NCBI GenBank assembly: GCA_947575235.1 | Contig: CANPMT010000016.1 | Coordinates: 1-45,898 of the forward strand | Reading direction: 5' to 3' | DNA length: 45,898 nt | Origin: an uncultured Porphyromonadaceae bacterium | Lineage (GTDB): Bacteria; Bacteroidota; Bacteroidia; Bacteroidales; Muribaculaceae | In this document: in pieces, positions 36,038 to 43,935 of the stretch | Position numbering within the stretch: the stretch's first letter is position 1 | Layout: each line of letters begins with the position of its first letter | Translations under genes and position numbers: made by a program | Notes under the pieces: generated by a model | Told to the model about the DNA's origin: nothing | The model's input: the letters and a program-made list of their open reading frames with translations, nothing else | Database searches by the model: none

Positions 36038-37600
36038 ATGGCTGAAATTATCAAATATCCGATAGGCGAGCAATCGTTCCAGGCCCTTCGAGAGGAGGGT
36101 TATCTCTATGTTGACAAGACCCGTTTCATAGAGAAGATTGTCAACGGAGGGAAATATTATTTCCTCGGGCGTCCCAGACGATTCGGCAAGAGTCTGTTTC
36201 TGTCAACCTTGAAGTGCTTCTTCCAAGGGAAACGGGAACTGTTCGCAGGACTGTACGTCGACAGCATGCCTTGGGAATGGGATGAATATCCTGTGCTCCA
36301 TCTTGACGTGAATATCGGCGACTATACCTCACCCGAGGCTCTTGACACATTGCTCATAAACCGTCTGGAGGAATGGGAGAGACGGTACCCTGTCAACACC
36401 ATCGCCGGAAATGTCGAGACCAGATTCTATAATGTCATACGGGCCGCCCACCATCATACGGGCCGTAAAGTGGTCGTGCTTGTAGATGAATACGACAAGC
36501 CGCTTGTGCATAATCTTGATGCGTTGCCTCAATTTGAGAGGGTAAGAGAGAAATTAGGTGCATTATATGCCAATTTCAAGTCTTGTGCCGACCATTTGCG
36601 CCTGGTGTTCCTGACAGGAGTGAGCCGGTTTGCGAAACTGTCGGTTTTTTCAGGATTGAACAACCTGCAGGATATAAGCTTTCAGAACGACTACAGTGAT
36701 ATCTGTGGCATTTCCGAGAGAGAGTTGAGAGATAATTTCAAAGATGGAATCAGCGCCCTTTCGGAAAGATATGGGCTTTCCTGCGAGGAGATCTGCAGAG
36801 AGTTGAAAATCCGTTATGATGGCTATCGTTTTTCATCGGAAGGGGAGGAGATTTATAATCCTTTTTCCCTGCTTCAGGTGATGTCTTGCAAGGAATTCGG
36901 CAGCTATTGGGTGGAATCGGGTCAGGCCGGTATACTGCGGCGTCAGTTGATAAGATTTGATGTCAATCTCAAGAAACTGCTTCATACGCGCTGCGGACAG
37001 GAGGCTCTCAAAGGATATGATCTGGATAATCCCCGGCCGGTGGCGCTGCTGTATCAGACCGGTTATCTCACCATAAAATCTTATGACCGGGCTAACGGGA
37101 TCTATACCTTGGGATTGCCTAACAGAGAGGTGGAAGAGGGCTTTCTTAACTATCTGCTCCCTTCGTATGCCAATCTGCAGGATGATGATGCCAAGGTGTT
37201 TGTGCTGGAGATGCTGCACGAGTTCAGGAACGGTGATGTGGAGGGAATAATGACACGTCTGCAGGCGATGTTTGCAAAGGTGCCCTATGATATGGCTATG
37301 GATAGAGAACAGAATGTCCATAATGCGTTGCTGATACTGATGCTGCTTATCGGCCTGGATGTACGTACGGAATACAGAACCTCCCAAGGGCGGATAGATC
37401 TTTTTGTGTGTACAGAGAAATTCTATTATATCCTTGAATTGAAGTTGGATGGCACTGCAAAAGAAGCCCTTCGGCAGATAGAGGATAAAAGATATGCCCT
37501 GCCGTTTTCGACAGATGGCCGACAGATAATAGAGATAGGGGTCAATTTTTCGAGAGAATCACGTACCATAACCGACTGGGAAGTGAAAAAAATATATTAA
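36038..37600 (+). CDS. AAA-ATPase-like / PD-(D/E)XK nuclease protein, copy B
   Basis: 520 residues, same architecture as copy A: YPIGEQSF, YVDKTRFI, Walker A-like GRPRRFGKS (44-52), Walker B VVVLVDEYDKPL (145-156), and nuclease residues Asp454, Glu467 and Lys469 (GRIDLFV, ELKLDG). Many blocks match copy A exactly, including the FLSTLK helix after the P-loop and the end motif RQIIEIG-NFS. Yet the two have diverged enough over their length to be old paralogues or separately acquired. Intact, with its own promoter. Function unknown. Confidence 0.9.
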   Translation: MAEIIKYPIGEQSFQALREEGYLYVDKTRFIEKIVNGGKYYFLGRPRRFGKSLFLSTLKCFFQGKRELFAGLYVDSMPWEWDEYPVLHLDVNIGDYTSPEALDTLLINRLEEWERRYPVNTIAGNVETRFYNVIRAAHHHTGRKVVVLVDEYDKPLVHNLDALPQFERVREKLGALYANFKSCADHLRLVFLTGVSRFAKLSVFSGLNNLQDISFQNDYSDICGISERELRDNFKDGISALSERYGLSCEEICRELKIRYDGYRFSSEGEEIYNPFSLLQVMSCKEFGSYWVESGQAGILRRQLIRFDVNLKKLLHTRCGQEALKGYDLDNPRPVALLYQTGYLTIKSYDRANGIYTLGLPNREVEEGFLNYLLPSYANLQDDDAKVFVLEMLHEFRNGDVEGIMTRLQAMFAKVPYDMAMDREQNVHNALLILMLLIGLDVRTEYRTSQGRIDLFVCTEKFYYILELKLDGTAKEALRQIEDKRYALPFSTDGRQIIEIGVNFSRESRTITDWEVKKIY

Positions 37601-37638
37601 CTTTGAGAGTTACGCCGGAGTACAAGGGCCGCTACACG

Positions 37639-37833
37639 ATGGATTCCCATGTCACAATGGCGCTGTCGTTCTCACTCTTCATTGTGGAGTGTATGGTGGT
37701 GTGGTGCGCATCATTCGGGCACTCCGGTTTCTTCAAACCGGCGGCGGGCGCTCTTGGTATATGGATTGTAGGATTTATCTGTGCTGTCTTCACAAATAAG
37801 AAATTTATGGCAGGCAGGAATAGCCTTGTATAA
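37639..37833 (+). CDS. Small membrane protein (64 residues)
   Basis: Two hydrophobic segments (about 5-22 and 29-50 of MDSHVTMALS...) and a basic C-terminal tail. The upstream in-frame TTG at 37603 overlaps a TAACTTTG -7 box (37598-37605), so the ATG at 37639 is preferred. Not recognised. Confidence 0.5.
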   Translation: MDSHVTMALSFSLFIVECMVVWCASFGHSGFFKPAAGALGIWIVGFICAVFTNKKFMAGRNSLV

Positions 37834-37885
37834 CCGGCGCTGTCTTTTGCCTGAGATGCAGCCGTCGCGGATTGGAGAGGATGGC

Positions 37886-38137
37886 TTACTTTTCTCGGTT
37901 GTTATAAATCCTTGTTATTGCAATAAGGAGGATATCGAGTATCACCGCAAGCAGTAAAGCTACAAGATAGGATAACGGAAGAATATCCGTTGCTATCTTG
38001 ATTGTCAGTAATGTGAAGATTATAAGCAACAAGAGGTTAATGTCTTGATTAGACAGAACCGATTTTCTCAATTTTGAGAATAATAGAGTTATAGCCGATG
38101 CTATCCAAAGAGTCAGGAGTATAACTGTAGTCAACAT
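37886..38137 (-). CDS. Small membrane protein (83 residues)
   Basis: Almost entirely hydrophobic: three helices (about 3-20, 33-51, 55-73) and a short charged tail NNREK. AT-rich codons. It is on the same strand and downstream of the 127-residue membrane protein, but a hairpin (38173-38207) separates them, so co-transcription would be partial at best. Not recognised. Confidence 0.65.
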   Translation of the reverse strand: MLTTVILLTLWIASAITLLFSKLRKSVLSNQDINLLLLIIFTLLTIKIATDILPLSYLVALLLAVILDILLIAITRIYNNREK

Positions 38138-38172
38138 TCTAATTCCAAATTAAAGTTATACAGGAGCTATGA

Positions 38173-38207
38173 AATCCCGGTATAAGCAAGTTGCAGATAC
38201 CGGGATT
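38173..38207 (-). terminator. Hairpin terminator after the 127-residue membrane protein
   Basis: A perfect 11-bp stem, AATCCCGGTAT and its complement, around a 13-nt loop, 10 bp after the stop at 38218. The U-run is very short. Confidence 0.55.
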
Positions 38208-38217
38208 CTCTCTTACT

Positions 38218-38601
38218 TCAACGCGAATCTTTCAAAAGCTGTTCCAACTTACGAGATTCTTGTGGGTGCAGGACATATTTCCTGTTTGACTTTGTTATGA
38301 GGGTCATCGTGTCATACCGATTGTTGCTGAGATCAATTTTGCTTATATCAGCCAATCTTATGGAGGTTCTAAGGAGGTCATTGTCTTTTACGAAACTTAT
38401 GTTACCATCCTTTACAACTATGTGTCTGGGATAGACATACATAAAGTACAAAACAATGAATGCAAATAAACTTATACCTGCGAATTCTCCTGGATTTTCT
38501 TTACCCAAGAAAATCAGAACCAGCGCAAGACCAATCAAATAAGCTATGACAGCTTTGATTGACTTGACCGCTATGTATCTGCTGTCGATCTTAAACTCCA
38601 T
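38218..38601 (-). CDS. Membrane protein with PH-like domain
   Basis: 127 residues: two transmembrane helices (about 15-33 and 42-58), then a soluble beta-rich segment (HIVVKDGNISFVKDNDLLR and the following SIRLADISKIDLS). That pattern resembles bacterial PH/YcxB-like domains fused to two helices. Start ATG at 38601. It is the first gene behind the leftward promoter at 38721-38753, one of two that share the TACGG repeats. Function unknown. Confidence 0.75.
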   Translation of the reverse strand: MEFKIDSRYIAVKSIKAVIAYLIGLALVLIFLGKENPGEFAGISLFAFIVLYFMYVYPRHIVVKDGNISFVKDNDLLRTSIRLADISKIDLSNNRYDTMTLITKSNRKYVLHPQESRKLEQLLKDSR

Positions 38602-38720
38602 TTAGAAGGTATTTAAGGGTTAGTTCCTACTCATGACGCTTTTCGGATTCCGCGTTTGATATAGCTTGGTTTGTGAAGACAACCGCCGGCTGAAATCTTC
38701 ATGTGTTTGAAAGCACGCTG

Positions 38721-38753
38721 CAAAGTTATGAAGGGGGGAGGATAGATTGCAAC
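38721..38753 (-). promoter_or_regulatory. Leftward promoter with TACGG repeats upstream
   Basis: On the minus strand GTTG (38753-38750), 21 bp, TAACTTTG (38728-38721). The three 30-bp TACGG units lie immediately upstream, as activator sites would. Leader of about 110 nt to the ATG at 38601. A 23-codon ORF (38631-38702) in the leader is unsupported. Confidence 0.7.
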
Positions 38754-38791
38754 TTTTTCGGTACGGTAAAACTACGGAAAGGGCCTTTGAG
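38745..38791. repeat. Left copy of a 47-bp inverted repeat flanking the TPR-HTH gene
   Basis: Reads GATTGCAACTTTTTCGGTAC onward and matches the reverse complement of 40736-40782 at 44 of 47 positions. It contains the -33 box of the leftward promoter and the first TACGG unit. Confidence 0.8.
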
Positions 38792-38850
38792 TACGGTAAA
38801 AGTACGGAAACGGTCTTTGAGTACGGTAAAAGTACGGAAACGGTAGGGAA
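38761..38850 (+). repeat. Three tandem 30-bp units with paired TACGG motifs
   Basis: Units start at exactly 38761, 38791 and 38821; the third is truncated at its 3' end. Each contains TACGG-N6-TACGG, a direct repeat with an 11-bp period (one DNA turn), then a TTTGAG in the first two. Units 2 and 3 are identical over 24 bases. This looks like an array of regulator binding sites, not a CRISPR, because there are no spacers. Confidence 0.8.
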
Positions 38851-38940
38851 TGCTGACCGGATTATGATGAGTGATGGTGTAAAGATTGTGGAGTGTGTCA
38901 ATCTCATTGTAAGAGAGTATTCAGTAAAAGTATTCAAAAA

Positions 38941-38972
38941 TTTTTAATATTTCAAAAATGTGATTAACTTTG
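38941..38972 (+). promoter_or_regulatory. Promoter of the TPR-HTH regulator
   Basis: TTTT (38941-38944), 20 bp, TAACTTTG (38965-38972). Start site near 38978, about 40 nt before the GTG start. Confidence 0.65.
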
Positions 38973-39020
38973 TACGTAAATAACCATAAAGCCTAATTTA
39001 CGTCTAAGCTTTTCATACCA

Positions 39021-40727
39021 GTGAATACTAAGTTTTATTTGTTAACCTTATTGATGGTATTCATCCTCATAGGTTGCTCGGAACGACAAAACCAGAAGCT
39101 GAGTGAGATTAACGACTATCTCAATCAACATCCTACCCAGCCGTTGGATGTCAGACCTGCATTTGACTCAATTGATTATAAATCACTCTCGGAAAGAGAT
39201 CAAGTTTTCCATGATTTGCTGAGCATAAAGATTAGTGACCTGAATTTTGAAAACCATAATTCAGACTCACTGATCAATAAGATTCTTGCCTATACGGAAA
39301 AACATCCGGATGTTTCATATCTATGTGAAGCTCAGTATTACGGTGGTAGAATCCACGCTGAGATAGGAGATTATCCAACTGCTTTACAATATTATCAGCA
39401 AGCTCTGGATAATGTTACAACTACCTCTGACAGCGCCATCATGCTTGGTAAAATATATGCACAGATGGGAGGATTATTGGATAGGTTAAGGCTTTACGAC
39501 GAAGCCATTCCACTCTTTGAAAATGTGATTGAGCAAGATATTATCAGAGGAGACTCAATCAATGAAGTGAATGACATGCTATATTTAGGCCAGATTTATC
39601 TCAGAAAAGGGAATCCTGAGAAAGCGAAGCTGTTTTTCTCAAAAGTTCTCAAGGAAAAAACATACCTCTCTACGCAGACAAGAGCCAAATGCAAAATGTT
39701 ATTGGCTGGTGCTTATAGAAGTTTAGAAAACGATTCAGCGTTGTCATTGATAAGGGAGTCGCTTGATTCAATTGATGCTTATACTCGATGGAATGCCTTG
39801 GCTTATGCATCCTGGATATACAAGAAATTCGGAAGCTTAGATACCGCTTACATGTATGCCAACGAATTGATACATGGAGAAAGTCGGAATTTTAAAGAGT
39901 CAGGTTATAGGATAGTTCTCTCCGATAAATTTCAAAATTATACACCGGTTGACTCTTTAAGAAAATACATTGAGGAGTATAATGCAATTCTTGACAGGGA
40001 TTACGATTTAAACCAGCGAAACCTGACGCTGATGCAACAGTCGATGTATAACTATAACCTTCACGAACTGGCCCGCAGGGACGCAGAAGAGAAAAACCAT
40101 ACCCTATTCACTTGGATTTACATAGTTGTGATTTCTTTCTTAGTCAGTGTCTTGCTTCTTACCCTTCGTCTGCTGCACAACAGAAAAACCATAATACGAC
40201 TTCAGACGTCACTTGCAAATGTGAGGAAAGTCCAGTCATCCCTGGATATTGCACCTGCCGAATCACCAAAAGAGGAGACCGGGCAAATTGTGCTGGCTAA
40301 GGTAACTGTGCAAAGCCTGCGGGAGGAGATGAGTGAGGAGTTGAGGAGAATCGCTGAAAAGAAGGAAACCGTGGAACTGGCCCCGGTCATTGCAACGTCG
40401 GCTGTCTACAATGAAATCAAGGACTATATCCGAAACGAGAAGGCGATAGAGAACAATACGGAATTATGGGAGGAGCTTGAAGCGACTGTCCTCAAAGCTT
40501 CTCCGGAGTTCAGGAATCACCTCACTCTTCTTACCAACGGCTCAATCACAGAGAATGAATATAAGACCGCTCTCTTGATCAAGTGCAATATAGGGCCTAC
40601 CCACATTGCCACTCTTCTAAGCAAAACCGTCAATGCCATAGTATCCCGCAGAACCTCCATATCAAAGAAGATATATGGTAAGAATCTGGGGCCAAGTTTT
40701 ATTGACTGTCTGATCAGGAATCTCTGA
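39021..40727 (+). CDS. Membrane-anchored TPR regulator with C-terminal HTH
   Basis: 568 residues starting at GTG (39021), needed to keep the signal sequence. The N-terminus has a lipobox-like LIGC (Cys19). Periplasmic TPR repeats fill about 60-290 (EIGDYPTALQYYQQAL is the clearest). One transmembrane helix at 362-383 follows, then a coiled coil in the cytosol (about 390-445). A LuxR-like helix-turn-helix closes the protein at about 510-560 (ITENEYKTALLIKCNIGPTH then IATLLSKTVNAIVSRRTSI). This is a one-component sensor type of Bacteroidetes: signal outside, DNA binding inside. The flanking TACGG repeats are its likely targets. Confidence 0.88.
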   Translation: MNTKFYLLTLLMVFILIGCSERQNQKLSEINDYLNQHPTQPLDVRPAFDSIDYKSLSERDQVFHDLLSIKISDLNFENHNSDSLINKILAYTEKHPDVSYLCEAQYYGGRIHAEIGDYPTALQYYQQALDNVTTTSDSAIMLGKIYAQMGGLLDRLRLYDEAIPLFENVIEQDIIRGDSINEVNDMLYLGQIYLRKGNPEKAKLFFSKVLKEKTYLSTQTRAKCKMLLAGAYRSLENDSALSLIRESLDSIDAYTRWNALAYASWIYKKFGSLDTAYMYANELIHGESRNFKESGYRIVLSDKFQNYTPVDSLRKYIEEYNAILDRDYDLNQRNLTLMQQSMYNYNLHELARRDAEEKNHTLFTWIYIVVISFLVSVLLLTLRLLHNRKTIIRLQTSLANVRKVQSSLDIAPAESPKEETGQIVLAKVTVQSLREEMSEELRRIAEKKETVELAPVIATSAVYNEIKDYIRNEKAIENNTELWEELEATVLKASPEFRNHLTLLTNGSITENEYKTALLIKCNIGPTHIATLLSKTVNAIVSRRTSISKKIYGKNLGPSFIDCLIRNL

Positions 40728-40734
40728 TTTTTTT

Positions 40735-40806
40735 GCTCAAAGGCTCTTTCCGTAGTTTTTCCGTACTGAAAAAGTTGCAATCTGTGCTCGCGCCTGCTTA
40801 ACTTTG
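40735..40806 (+). promoter_or_regulatory. Rightward promoter with the right copy of the TACGG inverted repeat
   Basis: 40736-40782 is the reverse complement of 38745-38791 apart from 3 mismatches and holds one TACGG-N6-TACGG unit. It runs into GTTG (40774-40777), 21 bp, TAACTTTG (40799-40806). The distances from the repeat to the -7 box are the same as in the leftward promoter (16 bp), so the two are equivalent promoters pointing away from the regulator gene. It begins 8 bp after the regulator stop. Confidence 0.75.
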
Positions 40807-40831
40807 CGGCATGATTCAAAACATAATAACA

Positions 40832-40951
40832 ATGCGTACAACAGTAAAGACATTTCTCAATCATATTTACTTTCCAGAAAAAATGTGGATGTTTTATAAG
40901 AGAATAATGAAAAAAATACATTTCGTATTAAGATCTTGCTATATTTCCTGA
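40832..40951 (+). CDS. Possible 39-residue basic peptide
   Basis: ATG at 40832 opens the first ORF behind the rightward promoter (MRTTVKTFLNHIYFPEKMWM...). The ATG at 40811 is at the predicted start site and is unlikely. Lys/Arg-rich with aromatic residues; no family known. It ends 5 bp before the next ORF. Confidence 0.35.
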   Translation: MRTTVKTFLNHIYFPEKMWMFYKRIMKKIHFVLRSCYIS

Positions 40952-40956
40952 CAAGG

Positions 40957-41106
40957 ATGATTATCTTTTGTTCGTTATGGTTACTGTTTTTCGGACACCC
41001 CTTTATTCAAAATGCCTTTTATGCAGCAGAGGTGTTTATTGGTGCTGAGATCCTTATATACTGTATTGACAAATTGATAAATAAAATAAAACATAATAAG
41101 AACTAA
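40957..41106 (+). CDS. Possible 49-residue small membrane protein
   Basis: ATG at 40957 to TAA at 41106. A hydrophobic first helix (MIIFCSLWLLFFGHPF), then a second helix FYAAEVFIGAEILIYCI and a Lys/Asn-rich tail. Same direction as, and 5 bp after, the 39-residue ORF; both lie in the only transcript of the rightward TACGG promoter. AT-rich. Small membrane proteins of this kind are often missed by annotation. Confidence 0.45.
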   Translation: MIIFCSLWLLFFGHPFIQNAFYAAEVFIGAEILIYCIDKLINKIKHNKN

Positions 41107-41192
41107 TTCATCATAAGCTCTGGACGCAAACCTTGGGGCTGAGCCTTCCTCTCCCTCCAAAGGAGCACAGACAAACGCGTTGAAGTAAGAGT

Positions 41193-41237
41193 AAAAGAAA
41201 GCGGCACAACAAGCGGTGATAAAGGCTTGTTGTGCCG
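41193..41237 (-). terminator. his operon terminator
   Basis: A perfect 13-bp stem (CGGCACAACAAGC at 41202-41214 and its complement at 41225-41237) with a 10-nt loop. On the minus strand it is followed by TTTCTTTTAC. It lies 5 bp after the hisIE stop. Confidence 0.85.
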
Positions 41238-41241
41238 TAGG

Positions 41242-41850
41242 TCATGAATGGCGGAAAAGCAGCTCGTTCTCGATGTCGTCGAGAGTACAGTCCATCTGCT
41301 CGAGCAGCACGAGATAGTGATACATAAGGTCGGCCGCCTCGTAGATGAAACGCGAGCGGTTGCCGTCGACGGCCTCGATGGCCGATTCCACAGCCTCCTC
41401 GCCAACCTTCTGGGCTATCTTCTTGACCCCCTTGATGAAGAGCCGCGTGGTGTAGGAATTGTCGGGCATCTCCGCATGACGCTGCTGAATGAGCCGCGAA
41501 AGTTTGCGTATGAAACCCTCCTCGGCCGGAGTGTCGAAACATGCCTCTGTGCCACGATGGCAGGTCGGCCCCACAGGATTGGCCTTTATCAGCAACGTGT
41601 CGCCGTCGCAGTCATTATACATCTCCACGACATTGAGGAAATGCCCCGAGGTCTCACCCTTGGTCCAGAGCTGTTGGCGTGTGCGGCTGAAGAAGGTCAC
41701 CTTACCCGTGTCAACCGTCTTGCAGAAAGCCTCACGGTTCATATAGCCCAACATCAGCACCTTCATCGACACGGCATCCTGCACAATCACCGGGAGGAGC
41801 CCGTCGGCACACTTCTCCAGATTGAAATCTTCAAATTTTATGTTGTTCAT
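41242..41850 (-). CDS. hisIE: Phosphoribosyl-AMP cyclohydrolase / phosphoribosyl-ATP pyrophosphohydrolase
   Basis: Fused HisI-HisE protein for steps 2 and 3 of histidine synthesis. The HisI half has [10 protein letters not shown] and the metal-binding segment [12 protein letters not shown]. The HisE half (about 115-202) has [13 protein letters not shown], the MazG-like pyrophosphohydrolase motif. 202 residues, normal for the fusion. Last gene of the operon; its start overlaps the hisF stop by 4 bases. Confidence 0.96.
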   Translation of the reverse strand: MNNIKFEDFNLEKCADGLLPVIVQDAVSMKVLMLGYMNREAFCKTVDTGKVTFFSRTRQQLWTKGETSGHFLNVVEMYNDCDGDTLLIKANPVGPTCHRGTEACFDTPAEEGFIRKLSRLIQQRHAEMPDNSYTTRLFIKGVKKIAQKVGEEAVESAIEAVDGNRSRFIYEAADLMYHYLVLLEQMDCTLDDIENELLFRHS

Positions 41851-42602
41851 AGTCTTACCTCTATACCTCTCTCAGAGAGTTGACGTTTTAATGAATTAAT
41901 CGTAATCTCGCCGTAATGGAATATGCTGGCGGCCAGTGCCGCGTCGGCCGTGCCACGGTCGAGCACATTGGCAATGTCGTCGACACATCCGGCGCCACCC
42001 GACGCTATGACAGGGATCGAGAGCGACGCGCATAGCCGGGCATAGGTCTCGTCGGGATAGCCGTTGCGGGTGCCGTCATGATCCATCGAAGTGAAGAGAA
42101 TCTCGCCGGCTCCGCGACGCTCCACCTCAGCTGCCCATTCAAACAGCTCACGGTCAGTGAGCCGCGACCCGCCGTGGGTGGTGACACGCCATACACCGTC
42201 AATCTCCTTGGCATCTATTGCCACCACCACGAACTGCCGTCCGTAGCGTGTGGCTATATCCGTGATAAGCTGAGGATTAGATACGGCGGCACTGTTTACC
42301 GTTATCTTGTCGGCCCCGGCTTCAAGAAGACGGGCGGCATCCTCGACCGAGGAGATTCCGCCCCCCACGGTAAAGGGTATGTTGATACGCTCCGCTATGC
42401 GTCGCACAAGATCGGTAAATGTGGAACGCTCCTCTTTCGACGCGCTGATGTCAAGATAGACCAATTCATCAGCGCCCTCGGCGGCATACCGCGCCCCGAG
42501 TTCAACGGGGTCGCCGACGTCGGCGAGTCCCTCGAAATTTATCCCTTTCACTGTACGCCCGTTCCTGACGTCCAGACAGGGTATGATTCTTTTGGCTGGC
42601 AT
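41847..42602 (-). CDS. hisF: Imidazole glycerol phosphate synthase, cyclase subunit
   Basis: Forms IGP and AICAR from PRFAR with ammonia from HisH. The N-terminal [13 protein letters not shown] carries the catalytic Asp; the second catalytic Asp is in [13 protein letters not shown]. 251 residues. The AICAR it releases feeds the purine enzyme PurH, encoded in the same window. Confidence 0.97.
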   Translation of the reverse strand: MPAKRIIPCLDVRNGRTVKGINFEGLADVGDPVELGARYAAEGADELVYLDISASKEERSTFTDLVRRIAERINIPFTVGGGISSVEDAARLLEAGADKITVNSAAVSNPQLITDIATRYGRQFVVVAIDAKEIDGVWRVTTHGGSRLTDRELFEWAAEVERRGAGEILFTSMDHDGTRNGYPDETYARLCASLSIPVIASGGAGCVDDIANVLDRGTADAALAASIFHYGEITINSLKRQLSERGIEVRL

Positions 42603-42625
42603 AACTGTAATAAATATTATAATAA

Positions 42626-43354
42626 TTATTCCTCGGCTATCAGGACTGCGAGTTGAGGTAGGGTTATACGGTTCTCGTAGATGGCCTTCCCCACGATAAC
42701 GCGGCGCATGCCGAGACGGTCCAGCTCACGGATATCGTCGGCTGAGGATATCCCGCCCGAGACGGTGAAGACCACACCGGGGTAACGGTGGGTGAGGTCG
42801 ACATACAACTCGGTGGCCGGCCCACGCAGCATACCGTCTTTCGAGATATCAGTGACGATGGCCTCCTGCAGTCCGCAGGGGAGGAAACGGTTCAGAATAT
42901 CGTCTATGCCGGATTCCGAATCCTCCAGCCAACCGTTGACCGACACTTTACCGTCGCGCAGGTCGGCTCCGAGAATAATCCTGTCGCCTCCGAATTCACC
43001 GAGCCATTCCTCCATGAGGTGAGGCTGCTTTATGGCCAGGCTCCCTATGATGGCGTGTCCGGCGCCGGCCGAAAGCACCTCCTCGAGATGAGCGCGGCTC
43101 TTTATGCCGCCACCCCATTCGATATCGAGCAGCCCCAACGAGGCAATCTCCTCAAGAGTGCGGAGATTGCACGGCTGCGACGCCTTGGCGCCGTCGAGGT
43201 CGACGAGATGCAGACGGCGCACCCCGGCGTCGGCGAACATACGGGCCATATCCACGGGGGTGGGGGAGTAGGTGGTCTGCCGGTTATAGTCGCCCTTCGA
43301 TAGTCGCACGCATTTGCCGCCGATAATGTCGATGGCCGGAATAATCTCAATCAT
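42626..43354 (-). CDS. hisA: ProFAR isomerase
   Basis: Amadori isomerase of step 4, a beta-alpha barrel related to HisF. The first catalytic Asp is in [13 protein letters not shown], and the second in [13 protein letters not shown]. 242 residues. Its start overlaps the hisH stop by 4 bases. Confidence 0.97.
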   Translation of the reverse strand: MIEIIPAIDIIGGKCVRLSKGDYNRQTTYSPTPVDMARMFADAGVRRLHLVDLDGAKASQPCNLRTLEEIASLGLLDIEWGGGIKSRAHLEEVLSAGAGHAIIGSLAIKQPHLMEEWLGEFGGDRIILGADLRDGKVSVNGWLEDSESGIDDILNRFLPCGLQEAIVTDISKDGMLRGPATELYVDLTHRYPGVVFTVSGGISSADDIRELDRLGMRRVIVGKAIYENRITLPQLAVLIAEE

Positions 43355-43935
43355 AGCTCAAGGAAATTACGCAGGATACGCTCACCCACCTCGCCGCTCT
43401 TCTCCGGATGGAACTGGGTGCCGTAATAATTCTCATATTTCAGGGCCGCCGAGAAGAGTCCGGGATGGCGTGAAGTGGCGATCGTGTCGGGGCAGAGAGG
43501 GGCGAAATAGCTGTGTACGAAATAGACGTAGCTACCCTTCTCTATACCCTTGAATAGCTTGCTCTCCATATTTGTGAGGGGGCTCCATCCCATATGGGGC
43601 ACCTTCACGCCCGGTTGCTCCGTGAAACGGCGCACCTTGGCATCGAATATCCCCATGCCGTCGACGTCGCCCTCCTCAGTGTGGCGGCACATCACCTGCA
43701 TGCCGACGCATATCCCCAACACCGGATGACGCAGGCGCCACAGCACCTCCGGGAGGTTGCGCTCCGTAAGGTTGGCCATCGCCTCCGCGGCGTTACCCAC
43801 GCCGGGGAGTATGACATGCGAGGCGCTTCTGATTATCTCCGGGTCAGCCGTCAGGCGCCATTCGGCGCCGAGACGCTGCAGGGCATTCCCTAACGAGCGG
43901 ATATTGCCCATGCCGTAATCTATCACAGCTATCAT
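43351..43935 (-). CDS. hisH: Imidazole glycerol phosphate synthase, glutaminase subunit
   Basis: Class I amidotransferase that feeds ammonia to HisF. Nucleophile Cys in GICVGMQVM, and the His/Glu pair in GTQFHPEKSG. 194 residues, normal. It overlaps hisB and hisA by 4 bases each. Confidence 0.96.
   Translation of the reverse strand: MIAVIDYGMGNIRSLGNALQRLGAEWRLTADPEIIRSASHVILPGVGNAAEAMANLTERNLPEVLWRLRHPVLGICVGMQVMCRHTEEGDVDGMGIFDAKVRRFTEQPGVKVPHMGWSPLTNMESKLFKGIEKGSYVYFVHSYFAPLCPDTIATSRHPGLFSAALKYENYYGTQFHPEKSGEVGERILRNFLEL

Noticed and set aside
38631..38702. 23-codon ORF in the leader of the 127-residue membrane protein
   Set aside because: No rare-codon run or attenuator-like pairing near it, so a leader-peptide role is not supported.
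38761..38850. Possible CRISPR array
   Set aside because: The 30-bp units are contiguous with no spacers, and no cas genes are present.
38747..38947. Plus ORF with repeated YGKSTETV peptide, and minus ORF 38620-38937 with repeated LLPYSK
   Set aside because: Both are translations of the tandem 30-bp operator units and promoter DNA; the 30-bp period keeps frames open by chance.
40517..40921. 134-codon minus ORF at the 3' end of the TPR-HTH gene
   Set aside because: Antisense to the HTH coding region and across the right promoter repeat; no domain.
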